From: Leifsonia tongyongensis
GTDB lineage: Bacteria; Actinomycetota; Actinomycetes; Actinomycetales; Microbacteriaceae
Assembly: GCF_010686705.1 (NCBI RefSeq)
Contig: NZ_JAAGWY010000005.1
Span: 62,001 to 126,000 of the forward strand
Reading direction: 5' to 3'
Length of the DNA stretch: 64,000 nucleotides
Shown here: piece after piece, positions 25,457 through 34,226 of the stretch
Numbering within the stretch: the first letter of the stretch is position 1
How the letters are laid out: the number at the start of each line of letters is the position of its first letter
Notes under the pieces: model-generated
The model's input: the letters and a program-made list of their open reading frames with translations, nothing else
What the model was told of the DNA's origin: nothing
The model's database searches: none
Translations under genes and position numbers: made by a program

Positions 25457-25635
25457 ATGCCCTCCAACTTCCTCGTTACGCTCACTGTCTCGGGAGCGGT
25501 TTCTCGTGGATCACTCATCGCGTGCCTCGGCCTGCGTTCGTATCTTTGATCACGATGACGGCATCCCGCCGTGTCGTCGGTCATGGAGCCACTAGTACGC
25601 CGCTGGGGCTGAACGGAAACCCCCTTGACAGGGAA

Positions 25636-26523
25636 TCAGTTCGTGGACCGCTCCACGATCGTGATCGCGTCAGCCCGCTCGGTGATCGCCCAGGATGCGA
25701 GGAGTCGGAGGCGTTCATCTGAGGGGCTTCCAGGGACCGCCGGGTAGATGGTGATGCCGAGGCCTTGGTCGTCTTCGAGGTCGAGGGATTGATACGTGAG
25801 TTCGAGGAATCCGACGACGGGGTGATTGAAGGTTTTGGTGCCCGCGTAGTGACGGCGGACATCGTGCGCGGCCCAGCGTGTACGAAACTCCTCACTGCGC
25901 ACCGAGACTTCGCCGACGAGGTCGGAGATGCGCTTGTCATCCGGATACCGGCTCGCGTCTCTGCGGAGGATGGCGACGTTGATGTTCGCCGCGCGCTCCC
26001 AGTCGGGATAGAAGTCGTGCGCGCGGGGATCGAGGAAGATGAACCGGGTGTGGTTCGCGGGGCGCGCCGGGTCGCGATACATCTCGGAGTAGAGCGCGTA
26101 TCCGAGGGCGTTGGCGGCGACGATGTCCATCTGCTTGTTGCCGATGATCGCCGGAGCGGCGGTTATGGAGTCGAGGAGGTACTGCAGTGTCGGGCGCACG
26201 GCAGCTGTGCGATCGGCCCCGTGACGCTGGAGGCGTCCGTCATTGGCGATCCGGGCGAGGTCGTGGAGGTGGTCTTGTTCGGCCCGGTCGAGGCGAAGTG
26301 CGCGCGCGATCGCATCGAGTACCGCATCCGAGACTCCGGAGAGGTTCCCGCGCTCGACCCGGGTGTAGTAGTCGATGCTCACCCCGGCGAGCCGCGCCAC
26401 TTCCTCGCGGCGCAGACCCGGCACCCGGCGGCGGCCCCCGAAAGGTTCGATGCCGGCCTGCTGCGGGGTCAGTCGTGCCCGCCGAGTGGCGAGGAACTCG
26501 CGCACTTCAGCTCGGTTGTCCAT
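25636..26523 (-). CDS. XRE-family regulator with MmyB-like ligand domain
   Basis: 295 residues. N-terminal helix-turn-helix (RREEVARLAGVSIDYYTRVE, about 39-58) followed by the MmyB-like ligand-binding domain (YLLDSITAAPAIIGNKQMDI, ALYSEMYRDP, and DVRRHYAGTKTFNHPVVG). Proteins of this type usually regulate a divergent oxidoreductase, and here a zinc-type alcohol dehydrogenase starts 128 bp away on the other strand. The palindromic repeats between them are the likely operator. Confidence 0.92.
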   Translation of the reverse strand: MDNRAEVREFLATRRARLTPQQAGIEPFGGRRRVPGLRREEVARLAGVSIDYYTRVERGNLSGVSDAVLDAIARALRLDRAEQDHLHDLARIANDGRLQRHGADRTAAVRPTLQYLLDSITAAPAIIGNKQMDIVAANALGYALYSEMYRDPARPANHTRFIFLDPRAHDFYPDWERAANINVAILRRDASRYPDDKRISDLVGEVSVRSEEFRTRWAAHDVRRHYAGTKTFNHPVVGFLELTYQSLDLEDDQGLGITIYPAVPGSPSDERLRLLASWAITERADAITIVERSTN

Positions 26524-26537
26524 GCTGCAACGCTACG

Positions 26538-26576
26538 ACGGGTTGCCTCCGTGAGAGGGTTTCTGTTGGAACCCGT
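26538..26576. promoter_or_regulatory. Candidate operator of the MmyB-like regulator
   Basis: Interrupted palindrome GGGTTTCTGTTGGAACCC (26557-26574), plus ACGGGTT (26538-26544) mirrored by AACCCGT (26570-26576). It lies between the divergent regulator and alcohol dehydrogenase starts. Confidence 0.45.
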
Positions 26577-26651
26577 TTAGGCAGAGCCCTCGCTAGCTGT
26601 CCGCCGTACCGAGATGGTTGATCCACAGCAGTCACACGTTGGAGGAGCTTC

Positions 26652-27668
26652 ATGCGAGCAACAGTCCTGTACGGCCCGCGCGATGTGCGCGTCGAGGATC
26701 GGGCGAAACCGAACATCCAGAAGCCGACGGATGCGATCATCCGGCTCGCTGCGGCCTGCGTCTGCGGATCCGATTTGTGGCCGTATCGCGGCACGGATGT
26801 GGTCACCCAGCCGACTCCGATGGGTCACGAATACGTCGGAGGCGTCGATGAGATCGGCTCTGAGGTCACGGAACTCAAGGTCGGTGATTTCGTGGTCGGC
26901 TCCTTCTTCGCGTCAGACAACACCTGCGAGATCTGCCAAGCCGGATACCAGACCAGCTGCATCCACCGCGAAGGAGTGAGCGGAGCACAGTCCGAGTTCA
27001 TGCGTGTCCCGCTCGCCGACGGCACGCTCGTCGCAACACCGGCAATGCCTGAGGCCGACAAGATTCCGTCGCTGCTGGCGGCGTCGGATGTACTGGGAAC
27101 CGGATGGTTCGGCGCCGTCGCCGCGGAGGTCGGCCCTGGCAAGACAGTCGCAGTCGTCGGCGACGGGGCCGTCGGGCTCCTCGCGGTGCTGGCGGCACAG
27201 CAGCTGGGCGCAGAACGGATCATCGCGATGAGCCGGCACAAGGACCGGCAGCGACTGGCCACGGAGTTCGGCGCGACCGACATCGTCGTCGAACGTGGTG
27301 ATGAGGGCGTCGCGAAAATCAAGGAACTCACCGGAGGACTCGGCGCGCACTCGGTTATCGAGGCTGTCGGAACTCAGGAATCGATGATGCAGGCGATCCG
27401 GGCGACACGACCTGGCGGACATGTCGGGTATGTGGGCGTGGCACACGACGTGAGCCTCGACGGGCTGGAGTTGTTCTTCTCTCACGTCCACCTTCACGGT
27501 GGGCCGGCACCGGTGCGTGACTACCTCCCGCGGCTGATCGACCTGATCCTGCGCGGCGAGATCAACCCGGGCAAGGTATTCGACCTCGAGTTGCCACTCG
27601 ACGAGGCGGCCGAGGCGTACCGCGTGATGGATGAACGCCGCGCGATCAAAGTGCTGTTACGCCCGTGA
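26652..27668 (+). CDS. Zinc-dependent alcohol dehydrogenase family protein
   Basis: 338 residues of the medium-chain dehydrogenase family. The N-terminal catalytic domain has CGSDLWPYRG (37-46), MGHEY (57-61) and the structural zinc lobe DNTCEICQAGYQTSC, where the first of the four usual cysteines is replaced by Asp. The Rossmann part starts TVAVVGDGAVGLLAVLAAQQ. It oxidises or reduces an alcohol/aldehyde with NAD(P). GGAGGAG precedes the start. Divergent from the MmyB-like regulator and followed without a gap by an MFS exporter, a common trio for xenobiotic or aldehyde stress. Confidence 0.9.
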   Translation: MRATVLYGPRDVRVEDRAKPNIQKPTDAIIRLAAACVCGSDLWPYRGTDVVTQPTPMGHEYVGGVDEIGSEVTELKVGDFVVGSFFASDNTCEICQAGYQTSCIHREGVSGAQSEFMRVPLADGTLVATPAMPEADKIPSLLAASDVLGTGWFGAVAAEVGPGKTVAVVGDGAVGLLAVLAAQQLGAERIIAMSRHKDRQRLATEFGATDIVVERGDEGVAKIKELTGGLGAHSVIEAVGTQESMMQAIRATRPGGHVGYVGVAHDVSLDGLELFFSHVHLHGGPAPVRDYLPRLIDLILRGEINPGKVFDLELPLDEAAEAYRVMDERRAIKVLLRP

Positions 27669-27685
27669 GTGACCGAAGGAATCTG

Positions 27686-28951
27686 ATGACTTACACCGAA
27701 CGCACTGTCGCGACCCACGCGAGCGGGCGAGCTCCAACCGCGGAGGTCAGGTCAAAGCCCGGACTCCCCTTGGTCATCGTGCTGGGGATGCTCACGGTGT
27801 TCGGGCCGATCTCGATGGACCTCTACCTTCCGGTGCTCCCCGCTCTCGGGCGAGACCTCGCCGCCTCAACGTCGGCCACACAACTCACTGTGACCACGTG
27901 CCTACTCGGCCTTGCATTCGGACAATTGATCGCCGGGCCGCTGTCGGACCGGTTCGGGCGTCGACGGCCGCTTCTGATCGGCGTAGCAGCCTACATCGCT
28001 GCATCCGTCCTCTGTGCGGTCAGTCCGACGATCGCTGTGCTGATCGTCGCGCGGTCCGTCCAGGGCCTCGCTGGTGCGGTCGGCCTGGTCATAGCTCAGG
28101 CTGCGGGTCGCGACATCTATTCGGGTGGCAAGTTGGTGCGCTATTACGGGCGCATCGTGGTTCTCTCCGGGCTCGCTGCGATCGTGGGACCGGTCGTCGG
28201 CGGCCAGCTTGCCGGCATCACAGACTGGCGGGGCATCTTCTTCTTCCTCGCCGCGATCGGCGCGCTCATCCTCCTCGCCGTCGTCTTCATCTTCCGGGAG
28301 ACGCTCCCGATGGCGCTTCGCACGACCGGCGGACTCGCTCACACCAATGGCCATTTCCGTGTGTTGCTCACGGACCGGCTCTTCTTGGGTGCGCTCCTGG
28401 TCAGCTCATTCGCATCCGCAGCCCTCTTCGCGTACATCAGCGGAGCCACGTTCGTACTCCAGGACATCTACGGGCTGTCGCCCCAGCAGTACGCGCTGGC
28501 ATTCGGACTCAACTCTGCCGGGTTTGTCGTCTTCGGCTGGCTGGCCGGGCGTTATGCGGAGCGCTGGTCCGAGCGTGGCGTGCTCATCATCGGCATCGGC
28601 ATGATTACCGCGGCATCACTCGGGCTATTGACGACGGCAATCCTTCGCCTTCCGGTTTGGGCCGCGATCATCTCACTGCTCGCCCTCGCCAGCGGAGTAG
28701 CAACCACGAGCCCGCCCTCCACATCGCTGAGCATGCGCGACTATCCGCACATCGCCGGGACCGCAGCATCCCTTCTCGGGGTCTCCCGCTTCCTTTTCGG
28801 GGGCCTCGCCGCCCCTCTCGTCGGGTTGGCAGGTGCGCTGGACATGGTGCCCCTGGGCATCGTCACCGTCGTCGCGAGCGTGCTGTCGGGCATCGCCTAC
28901 GTGGTCTTCGTTCGGACGGGCGGCAGGACCACACGAGCTCGCGCTATATAG
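27686..28951 (+). CDS. MFS multidrug exporter, Bcr/CflA type
   Basis: 421 residues, 12 predicted membrane helices. The Bcr/CflA signatures are present: GPISMDLYLPVLPALG near the first helix, GPLSDRFGRRRPLL after helix 2 and RDIYSGGKLVRYYGR after helix 4. Proton-driven drug efflux is the family role. I prefer the ATG at 27686 (GAAGGAA at the right distance) over the GTG at 27665 that overlaps the dehydrogenase stop. It is probably in one transcript with the dehydrogenase. Confidence 0.92.
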   Translation: MTYTERTVATHASGRAPTAEVRSKPGLPLVIVLGMLTVFGPISMDLYLPVLPALGRDLAASTSATQLTVTTCLLGLAFGQLIAGPLSDRFGRRRPLLIGVAAYIAASVLCAVSPTIAVLIVARSVQGLAGAVGLVIAQAAGRDIYSGGKLVRYYGRIVVLSGLAAIVGPVVGGQLAGITDWRGIFFFLAAIGALILLAVVFIFRETLPMALRTTGGLAHTNGHFRVLLTDRLFLGALLVSSFASAALFAYISGATFVLQDIYGLSPQQYALAFGLNSAGFVVFGWLAGRYAERWSERGVLIIGIGMITAASLGLLTTAILRLPVWAAIISLLALASGVATTSPPSTSLSMRDYPHIAGTAASLLGVSRFLFGGLAAPLVGLAGALDMVPLGIVTVVASVLSGIAYVVFVRTGGRTTRARAI

Positions 28952-29025
28952 GGGAGCGACACCGACTTCGGATACCACTGCACCGATCGGACGATCATTC
29001 CAGCCCCTGAACTGATGGGCTGACC

Positions 29026-29841
29026 GTGGAACGATGGGGGCATGACATCGGCATCCGAGTTCAGAAGCTGGCGCTTGCAATGAGCGGGGATCAGGACCAC
29101 GAGACCCGCACACCCAAAGAGGTGATCAAGGAGGCCGTCGACAGTGAGGCTCCCGGTGAGGTTCGAATCGCCCGATTGTGGTGGGTTGTCTCGGCTGTGG
29201 TGGCTCTCCTTCTCGTCGTCCTGCTGGCGGCGGTGATCTTCTACCGTCAGGCTGACAAGCCGTTCGGTTTCGAGGTCGAGTGGATGGGGGAGCTGGTCGA
29301 GGCGCGCGCCCCGGTCTGGACGATCCCGGCCCTGGTCTTCGACTGGGTGGGCGGCGGCATCAGCTCGATCGTCATCGTGCCGCTCATTATCATCGGTGGA
29401 TTGCTGATCTGGCGGCGCCCCTGGGGCGCCCTGTACTACGCGATCGCGGCAGTAACGAGCGTGGCGCTCACGACGATCATCAAGAATCTCGTAGGGCGCC
29501 CGCGACCGACGGAGATCCTCGTTCAACCCGACTTCGGCTCCTTCCCCTCAGGTCACAGTGCCAATGCGGCGCTCATCGCGACGACCCTGGGAATCATCTT
29601 CTGGCGAACGTGGATCTGGATAGTGGGTGCTGTCTACACCGTCCTGATGATGCTCAGCCGCACCTACCTCGGCGCCCACTGGATCTCAGATACCGTCGGC
29701 GGCATGCTCGTAGGAGTGGGCGTCGCGGTCATCATCTGGGCGCCGTTCGCATTGCGGCTGTATCGTGAGCGCCGGCTCCCGCATCCACCGATCTGGGTCA
29801 AGGTGGATCGGCATCCCGCCAACTCGGATGCGGCCAAATAA
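29026..29841 (+). CDS. PAP2-family phosphatase
   Basis: Up to 271 residues. Six hydrophobic segments and the three phosphatase motifs KNLVGRPRP (153-161), PSGH (170s) and SRTYLGAHWISD (about 208-219). It dephosphorylates a lipid phosphate, such as undecaprenyl diphosphate or phosphatidic acid, at the outer face of the membrane. The start is uncertain: GTG 29026 gives the full frame, ATG 29080 (MSGDQDHE) gives 253 residues; neither has a strong ribosome binding site. Confidence 0.88.
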   Translation: MERWGHDIGIRVQKLALAMSGDQDHETRTPKEVIKEAVDSEAPGEVRIARLWWVVSAVVALLLVVLLAAVIFYRQADKPFGFEVEWMGELVEARAPVWTIPALVFDWVGGGISSIVIVPLIIIGGLLIWRRPWGALYYAIAAVTSVALTTIIKNLVGRPRPTEILVQPDFGSFPSGHSANAALIATTLGIIFWRTWIWIVGAVYTVLMMLSRTYLGAHWISDTVGGMLVGVGVAVIIWAPFALRLYRERRLPHPPIWVKVDRHPANSDAAK

Positions 29842-29906
29842 ATCCCGCGCCGCTGTCGAAACGCCCGTTCCGCGTTCGTAGCACTGGTGAGAGAAAGGAA
29901 CTCACC

Positions 29907-30503
29907 ATGAAACTCACGATCAGCCTGCAGGTCACCCTGGACGGAGTCGCGCAGGCGAACGGCGGGAACAACGAGGAGATGGACCCCGGATTCACACGCG
30001 GCGGCTGGGCACTCGCGTTCGACGACAAGGATGCTGCCCAGTACATCCTCGATACCTGGCGTCGTCCGGATGCCTTCCTCCTCGGCCGCAGGACGTTCGG
30101 CCTGTTCGAGACGTACTGGGGAGCCAGGAGCGACGACGGCGGGTTCGGTGAGGCGATCAGCTCGAAGCCGAAGTACGTGGTCTCGAACACACTCACCGAT
30201 CCGGCGTGGGAGCACACCACCGTGATCTCCGGTGACATCGCCGCCCGGATTCGCGAACTCAAGGCCCAGCCGCCCGGCGAGCTCCTGCTTGTGGGCAGTG
30301 CTGCGCTCGCCCGCTGGCTCCTGGAGAACGAGCTTGTGGATGAGCTGAACCTGGTCCAGTTTCCGGTGATCGTCGGAGAGGGCAGGCGGTTCTTCCCGCA
30401 GGACGGCCTGGACTTCGGGCTGGAGTTGCAGGATTCGACGGTGTTCGGCACCGGCATTCTTGGACTCACCTACCGCGTGGGCGGCCGCCCCGTTTACGCC
30501 TGA
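29907..30503 (+). CDS. RibD C-terminal (dihydrofolate-reductase-like) protein
   Basis: 198 residues with the DHFR/RibD fold: KLTISLQVTLDGVAQ at the start, FLLGRRTFGLF near residue 57, KYVVSNTL, and the nucleotide-binding stretch GELLLVGSAALARWLLE. NADPH-dependent reduction is the family function, with unknown substrate. AGAAAGGAA precedes the ATG. It is followed after eight bases by a DGPF protein and an ECF sigma factor, a frequent arrangement. Confidence 0.88.
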   Translation: MKLTISLQVTLDGVAQANGGNNEEMDPGFTRGGWALAFDDKDAAQYILDTWRRPDAFLLGRRTFGLFETYWGARSDDGGFGEAISSKPKYVVSNTLTDPAWEHTTVISGDIAARIRELKAQPPGELLLVGSAALARWLLENELVDELNLVQFPVIVGEGRRFFPQDGLDFGLELQDSTVFGTGILGLTYRVGGRPVYA

Positions 30504-30511
30504 GCGAGAGG

Positions 30512-30856
30512 ATGGACGACATGCAGTATTTGGTCAACGTGATCGACGACCGGAGTGAGTCAGGGACCGCCGAAGAGGCTCTCGCGATCGACGCGTTCAA
30601 CGAGAAGCTGGTGGCCGGTGGCAACTGGGTGTTCGCGGCCGGACTGGCCGACCCGACCGCATCCACCGTCATCGACGGCCGCGGCGACGAGCCGGTGTTC
30701 ACCGACGGCCCGTTCGTGGAGACGAAGGAATGGGCGGCGGGCTTCTGGATCATGGAGGCCCCCGATCTCGATGTGGCGCTGAAGCTGGCGGCAGAGGGCT
30801 CGAGAGCCTGCAACCGCCGCCTCGAGATTCGTCCGGTCCTTCCGCCGCCCGAGTGA
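30512..30856 (+). CDS. YciI/DGPF-domain protein
   Basis: 114 residues of the YCII-related family with the hallmark FTDGPFVETKEWAAGFW (69-85). Such proteins accompany ECF42 sigma factors and are usually members of their regulon. Its TGA overlaps the GTG start of the sigma factor gene, so the two are translationally coupled. The biochemical role is unknown; a small-molecule binding or cleavage role has been suggested for the fold. Confidence 0.9.
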   Translation: MDDMQYLVNVIDDRSESGTAEEALAIDAFNEKLVAGGNWVFAAGLADPTASTVIDGRGDEPVFTDGPFVETKEWAAGFWIMEAPDLDVALKLAAEGSRACNRRLEIRPVLPPPE

Positions 30857-32070
30857 ACGACGTCCGCGACGCGCTGACCCGCGCCCACCGCGAGGAGTGG
30901 GCGCGGGTCGTCGCGACCCTCGCGAAGCGCTTCGGCAACCTCGACACTGCAGAGGACGCGGCCGCAGAGGCCTTCGCAACCGCAGCGGAGCGGTGGCCGG
31001 AGGACGGCATCCCGCCGGCACCGGGCGCATGGCTGACGACAACGGCGACGCGGAAGGCGATCGACAGGATCAGGCGCGAGAGCACGCGCGATGCCCGACA
31101 CAAGGAGGCGATGCTCGTGTATGACACCGAGCCGGAGCCGCTCGGCGTGATCGACGACGATCGACTGCGACTGATCTTCATCTGCTGCCACCCGGCGCTC
31201 GCGATGGAGGCGCGGATCGCCCTGACGCTCCGCATGGTCGGCGGTCTGACCGTGCCGGAGATCGCGAACGCGTTCCTCGTGCAGGACACGACGATGGGCG
31301 CCCGCATCACTCGCGCGAAATCGAAGATAGCGGCCAGCGGCATCCCGTATCGCGTGCCCGACGCCGGAGACCTGCCGGCGCGGGTGTCGGGGGTGCTGGC
31401 GGTGCTGTTCCTGATCTTCAACGAGGGCTACCTGGCATCGGGTTCGGACCTCGCGCCGGTGCGCGAGGAGCTGACGGCGGAGGCGATCCGCCTCACTCGG
31501 CTGCTGCGAGAACTGCTGCCGGCGAATGGCGAGATCACCGGGATGCTGGGGCTGATGCTGCTGACCGAGGCGCGTCGCAGGGCGCGCCTCTCTCCATCGG
31601 GTGAGCTGGTCCCGCTGGCAGAGCAGGACAGGGCGTTGTGGGATGCCGCGCTCATCGCCGAGGGGCACGCACTGGTGCGCGAGCGGCTGGCTTCCGGTCT
31701 CGCGCCCGGGCGCTATCAGCTGTTGGCCGCGATCAACGCTGTGCACACCGACGGCACCGCCCCCGACTGGGCGCAAGTCGTCGCACTCTACGATCAGCTG
31801 GTGCGGCTCGACCCCTCTCCGATCGTGCAGCTCAACCGGGCCATCGCGGTCGGCGAATGCGACGGCCCCGAGATGGGACTCGCTCTGGTCGACCGGCTCG
31901 GGGACGAGCTCGACGGGTATCACCCCTTCCATGCGGCCCGGGCGCTGTTGCTCGGACATCTCGGCCGGGACGCCGAAGCGCGGGAGGCGTACGGTGCCGC
32001 AATCGCGCTCGCGGAGAACTCCGCTGAGATCGCGTACCTCAAGGGGCGTCAGGCACGCCTCGGCTCTTAG
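30853..32070 (+). CDS. ECF42-type RNA polymerase sigma factor
   Basis: 405 residues. Region 2 (RVVATLAKRFGNLDTAEDAAAEAF) and region 4 (RMVGGLTVPEIANAFLVQD) are followed by a C-terminal extension of about 200 residues with tetratricopeptide-like helices (HAARALLLGHLGRDAEAREA). This long extension, together with the adjacent DGPF protein and no anti-sigma gene, defines the ECF42 group, in which the extension is thought to control activity. GTG start overlapping the DGPF stop. A strong hairpin follows the gene. Confidence 0.92.
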   Translation: MNDVRDALTRAHREEWARVVATLAKRFGNLDTAEDAAAEAFATAAERWPEDGIPPAPGAWLTTTATRKAIDRIRRESTRDARHKEAMLVYDTEPEPLGVIDDDRLRLIFICCHPALAMEARIALTLRMVGGLTVPEIANAFLVQDTTMGARITRAKSKIAASGIPYRVPDAGDLPARVSGVLAVLFLIFNEGYLASGSDLAPVREELTAEAIRLTRLLRELLPANGEITGMLGLMLLTEARRRARLSPSGELVPLAEQDRALWDAALIAEGHALVRERLASGLAPGRYQLLAAINAVHTDGTAPDWAQVVALYDQLVRLDPSPIVQLNRAIAVGECDGPEMGLALVDRLGDELDGYHPFHAARALLLGHLGRDAEAREAYGAAIALAENSAEIAYLKGRQARLGS

Positions 32071-32097
32071 ACTGCCATGCATCGAGGGGGAGGTGTT

Positions 32098-32128
32098 GGG
32101 GTCCTGCGTACCCGAAACGCAGGACCCC
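32098..32128 (+). terminator. Terminator after the sigma factor
   Basis: Perfect 12-bp stem GGGGTCCTGCGT (32098-32109) and ACGCAGGACCCC (32117-32128) with a 7-nt loop, 27 bp after the TAG. Confidence 0.75.
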
Positions 32129-32317
32129 GTAGGGGATCCGAGACCCGAACCCGGAGCCCCTCTCCACAAGAGAACATCGCCGGGGGAAACGATGCCCTTC
32201 CGTGAATTCACCTGCCGTGCAGTATATGCGCTAATTGGGACTTTAATCCAGATTGAAGTTCCAGTTGGGGTTTCCACTCGATACCATTGAACTGGGTTGA
32301 ACCGTGAGGAGGTGCCG

Positions 32318-32995
32318 ATGCCGGTCCCGGGGGCATCGAGCAACGCGCCAGTGCGTGTGCTGGCGCGCGATCGCGCCTATGAGTCGATCAAGAGGGCGAT
32401 CCTGGGGCGGACGATCCTGCCCGGCGAGCGACTGGACGACGACAAGCTGCAGGCGTGGCTGAAGATGTCGAAGACCCCGATTCGGCAAGCGTTGCACGCT
32501 CTGACGGTGGAGGGATTCGTCGAAACCGCGGCCCAGTCCTACACGCGTGTGATCGAACCGCGTGTCGACGATGCCGTGCTGCACCTGCAGACGATCGGCA
32601 TCTTCGTTCTCGGAATCCTCGACCTCACGCTGGGCTCCCTCGACCAGGAGCGGCAGGACGAACTGGTCCGCGATGTCGACCAGCTTCTCGCCGCGCTTGA
32701 GAACGAGGACATCGACGGCTCTCTCGCGGCGTCGCAGACCTACTACACGCATCTGATGCAGTCGTGCCCCAATCATGTCCTCGTCGAGCTGGCTCAACGG
32801 ACACTGATGGCCCGGGCTTACTACGTTGTCGTCGCCTATCGCGCTCTGGGGGTGCAGTGGCACGAGGCGGCGGCGGCCTACCGGGGGGTGCGTGATGCGC
32901 TGGCGGAGGGGGACCCGCAGGCAGTCGCCGATGCGACCAAACGGGTCTTCCAGATCGCGCAGCCTGACGCTGTGATGCAAGCGGGTGGCTCCTGA
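32318..32995 (+). CDS. GntR/FadR-like regulator A
   Basis: 225 residues. Winged helix at the N terminus (SIKRAILGRTILPGERLDDD, then WLKMSKTPIRQALHALTVEG) followed by an all-helical FCD-like domain (about 90-215) that would bind an acid. GAGGAGG before the ATG at 32318 favours this start over 32297. Its TGA overlaps the start of a second, clearly related regulator. Both stand directly before the remains of an amino-acid permease gene, their probable former target. Confidence 0.85.
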   Translation: MPVPGASSNAPVRVLARDRAYESIKRAILGRTILPGERLDDDKLQAWLKMSKTPIRQALHALTVEGFVETAAQSYTRVIEPRVDDAVLHLQTIGIFVLGILDLTLGSLDQERQDELVRDVDQLLAALENEDIDGSLAASQTYYTHLMQSCPNHVLVELAQRTLMARAYYVVVAYRALGVQWHEAAAAYRGVRDALAEGDPQAVADATKRVFQIAQPDAVMQAGGS

Positions 32996-33654
32996 TGCCG
33001 ATACCCGAGCCGGCCGGCCGATCTGAACCGGCCCGTGAACTCGTCCGCGACCGTGTGTATGCACAGGTGAGGAACGCGATTCTCACCGGTGTCCTGCTCC
33101 CCGGTGAGAGGCTCGACGAGGCCGAACTGCGGAAGTGGTTACAGGTTTCAGGGACCCCGATCAGGCAAGCGCTTCACACCCTGAGCCTCGAGGGTCTCGT
33201 GCAGACCGCGCCGCAATCGTATTCGGCGGTCATCGCACCGAAACCGGAGCGCGCACTGGAGACGCTGCAGACCATCGGGGTGCTGCTCGCCGGGGCGACG
33301 CTGATGACCCTCCCGCGCCTCGACGAGGCCGCGCGAGCCGAGCTTGCGCGGCTGGCCGATGCGGTGATCGACAGTCTCCAGGTCGGCGATGTGCCCGCGA
33401 TCACCACCGCTGCTGAGGCATTCTTCACATTGATCCTGCACGCCTGCCCCAATCCGGTGCTCGTAGAGATCATCGCCCGGTCAGGGCCGTCCCTCAGCTA
33501 TCACGTGAGCGTGGCACACCAGGGGCTCGACGCCGACCTCGTCGAGCTGGCACGCGGGTACGAAACGCTGAAAACAGCCCTCGAACACCACGATGACCGG
33601 GGCGTGGTCGCAGCGACGAAGCGGGTCTTCCGCGTGGATTGCGCGACCTCCTGA
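32995..33654 (+). CDS. GntR/FadR-like regulator B
   Basis: 219 residues, paralogue of the preceding gene: AQVRNAILTGVLLPGERLDE, VSGTPIRQALHTLSLEGLVQ and RGVVAATKRVFRV have direct counterparts there. ATG overlaps the upstream stop by one base. Two coupled copies suggest that the proteins form a heterodimer or have divided effectors. The ends of both (ADATKRVFQI and AATKRVFRV) are conserved, so neither is truncated. Confidence 0.85.
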   Translation: MPIPEPAGRSEPARELVRDRVYAQVRNAILTGVLLPGERLDEAELRKWLQVSGTPIRQALHTLSLEGLVQTAPQSYSAVIAPKPERALETLQTIGVLLAGATLMTLPRLDEAARAELARLADAVIDSLQVGDVPAITTAAEAFFTLILHACPNPVLVEIIARSGPSLSYHVSVAHQGLDADLVELARGYETLKTALEHHDDRGVVAATKRVFRVDCATS

Positions 33655-33729
33655 CGCAGGCCTGAATCAGACGCGCAAAACGCTGGCCAAACACGAATTC
33701 CGCAACCAAACGACGTTTCCGAGTCTCGC

Positions 33730-34162
33730 GAAGCCTCTCCCACGTACATCCGAAATATCGCACGCCCGCGATCGCGGTGCTGCTGGTCGGCGCGGTGTCG
33801 CTGCTGGCTGCGGCGTTCACCCTGGAGTTCGTGTCGTCGATGATCAACTTCGGCGCGCTGATCGCCTTCATGGTGGTGAACGCCACTTGATCATCCACTT
33901 CGCGATCCGGCGCGGGGAACGGCACGGCGCCAAGCAGATCGTGCGCAACATCGTGCTCCCCGGTATTGGGATGGTGCTCACCGGCGTGCTCCGGGCCAAC
34001 CTCCACTTCGACGCGCTGACCTACGGCCTCATCTGGTTGACGATCGGTATCGTCACACTGCTCGTTCTGACCAGGGCGTTGCGCAAGCGCCTCGGAGTGA
34101 AGCTGGACCAGGACGGCGACGCCGCCGTCGTGACCCGCGAGGGCGCCCCAGCGAGAAGCTGA
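33730..34162 (+). pseudogene. 3' remnant of an APC-type amino-acid permease
   Basis: Translation from about 33739 gives HVHPKYRTPAIAVLLVGAV and EFVSSMINFGALIAFMVVNA, typical of late helices of APC-superfamily permeases, ending at a TGA at 33887-33889. One frame over the text continues LIIHFAIRRGERHGAKQIVR with a last membrane helix (LIWLTIGIVTLLVLTRALR) to the stop at 34160-34162. A one-base deletion near 33887 and loss of the whole 5' two thirds make this a decayed gene. A single frame 33593-34162 only reads the last part correctly. Confidence 0.8.
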
Positions 34163-34173
34163 ACTCGTCGCGA

Positions 34174-34211
34174 AAGAAGGCCCCGGAATCGTGCGATTCC
34201 GGGGCCTTCTT
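34174..34211. terminator. Long bidirectional terminator
   Basis: A perfect 18-bp inverted repeat, AAGAAGGCCCCGGAATCG (34174-34191) and its complement (34194-34211), with CTTC beyond on one side and GAAAG on the other. It separates the permease remnant from the convergent secreted-protein gene and can act in both directions. Confidence 0.85.
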
Positions 34212-34226
34212 CATCCGATTGGGTTC

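Noticed and set aside
33593-34162. A single 189-codon gene
   Set aside because: Its first half is out of frame with the permease text; the region reads as a truncated, frameshifted APC permease.
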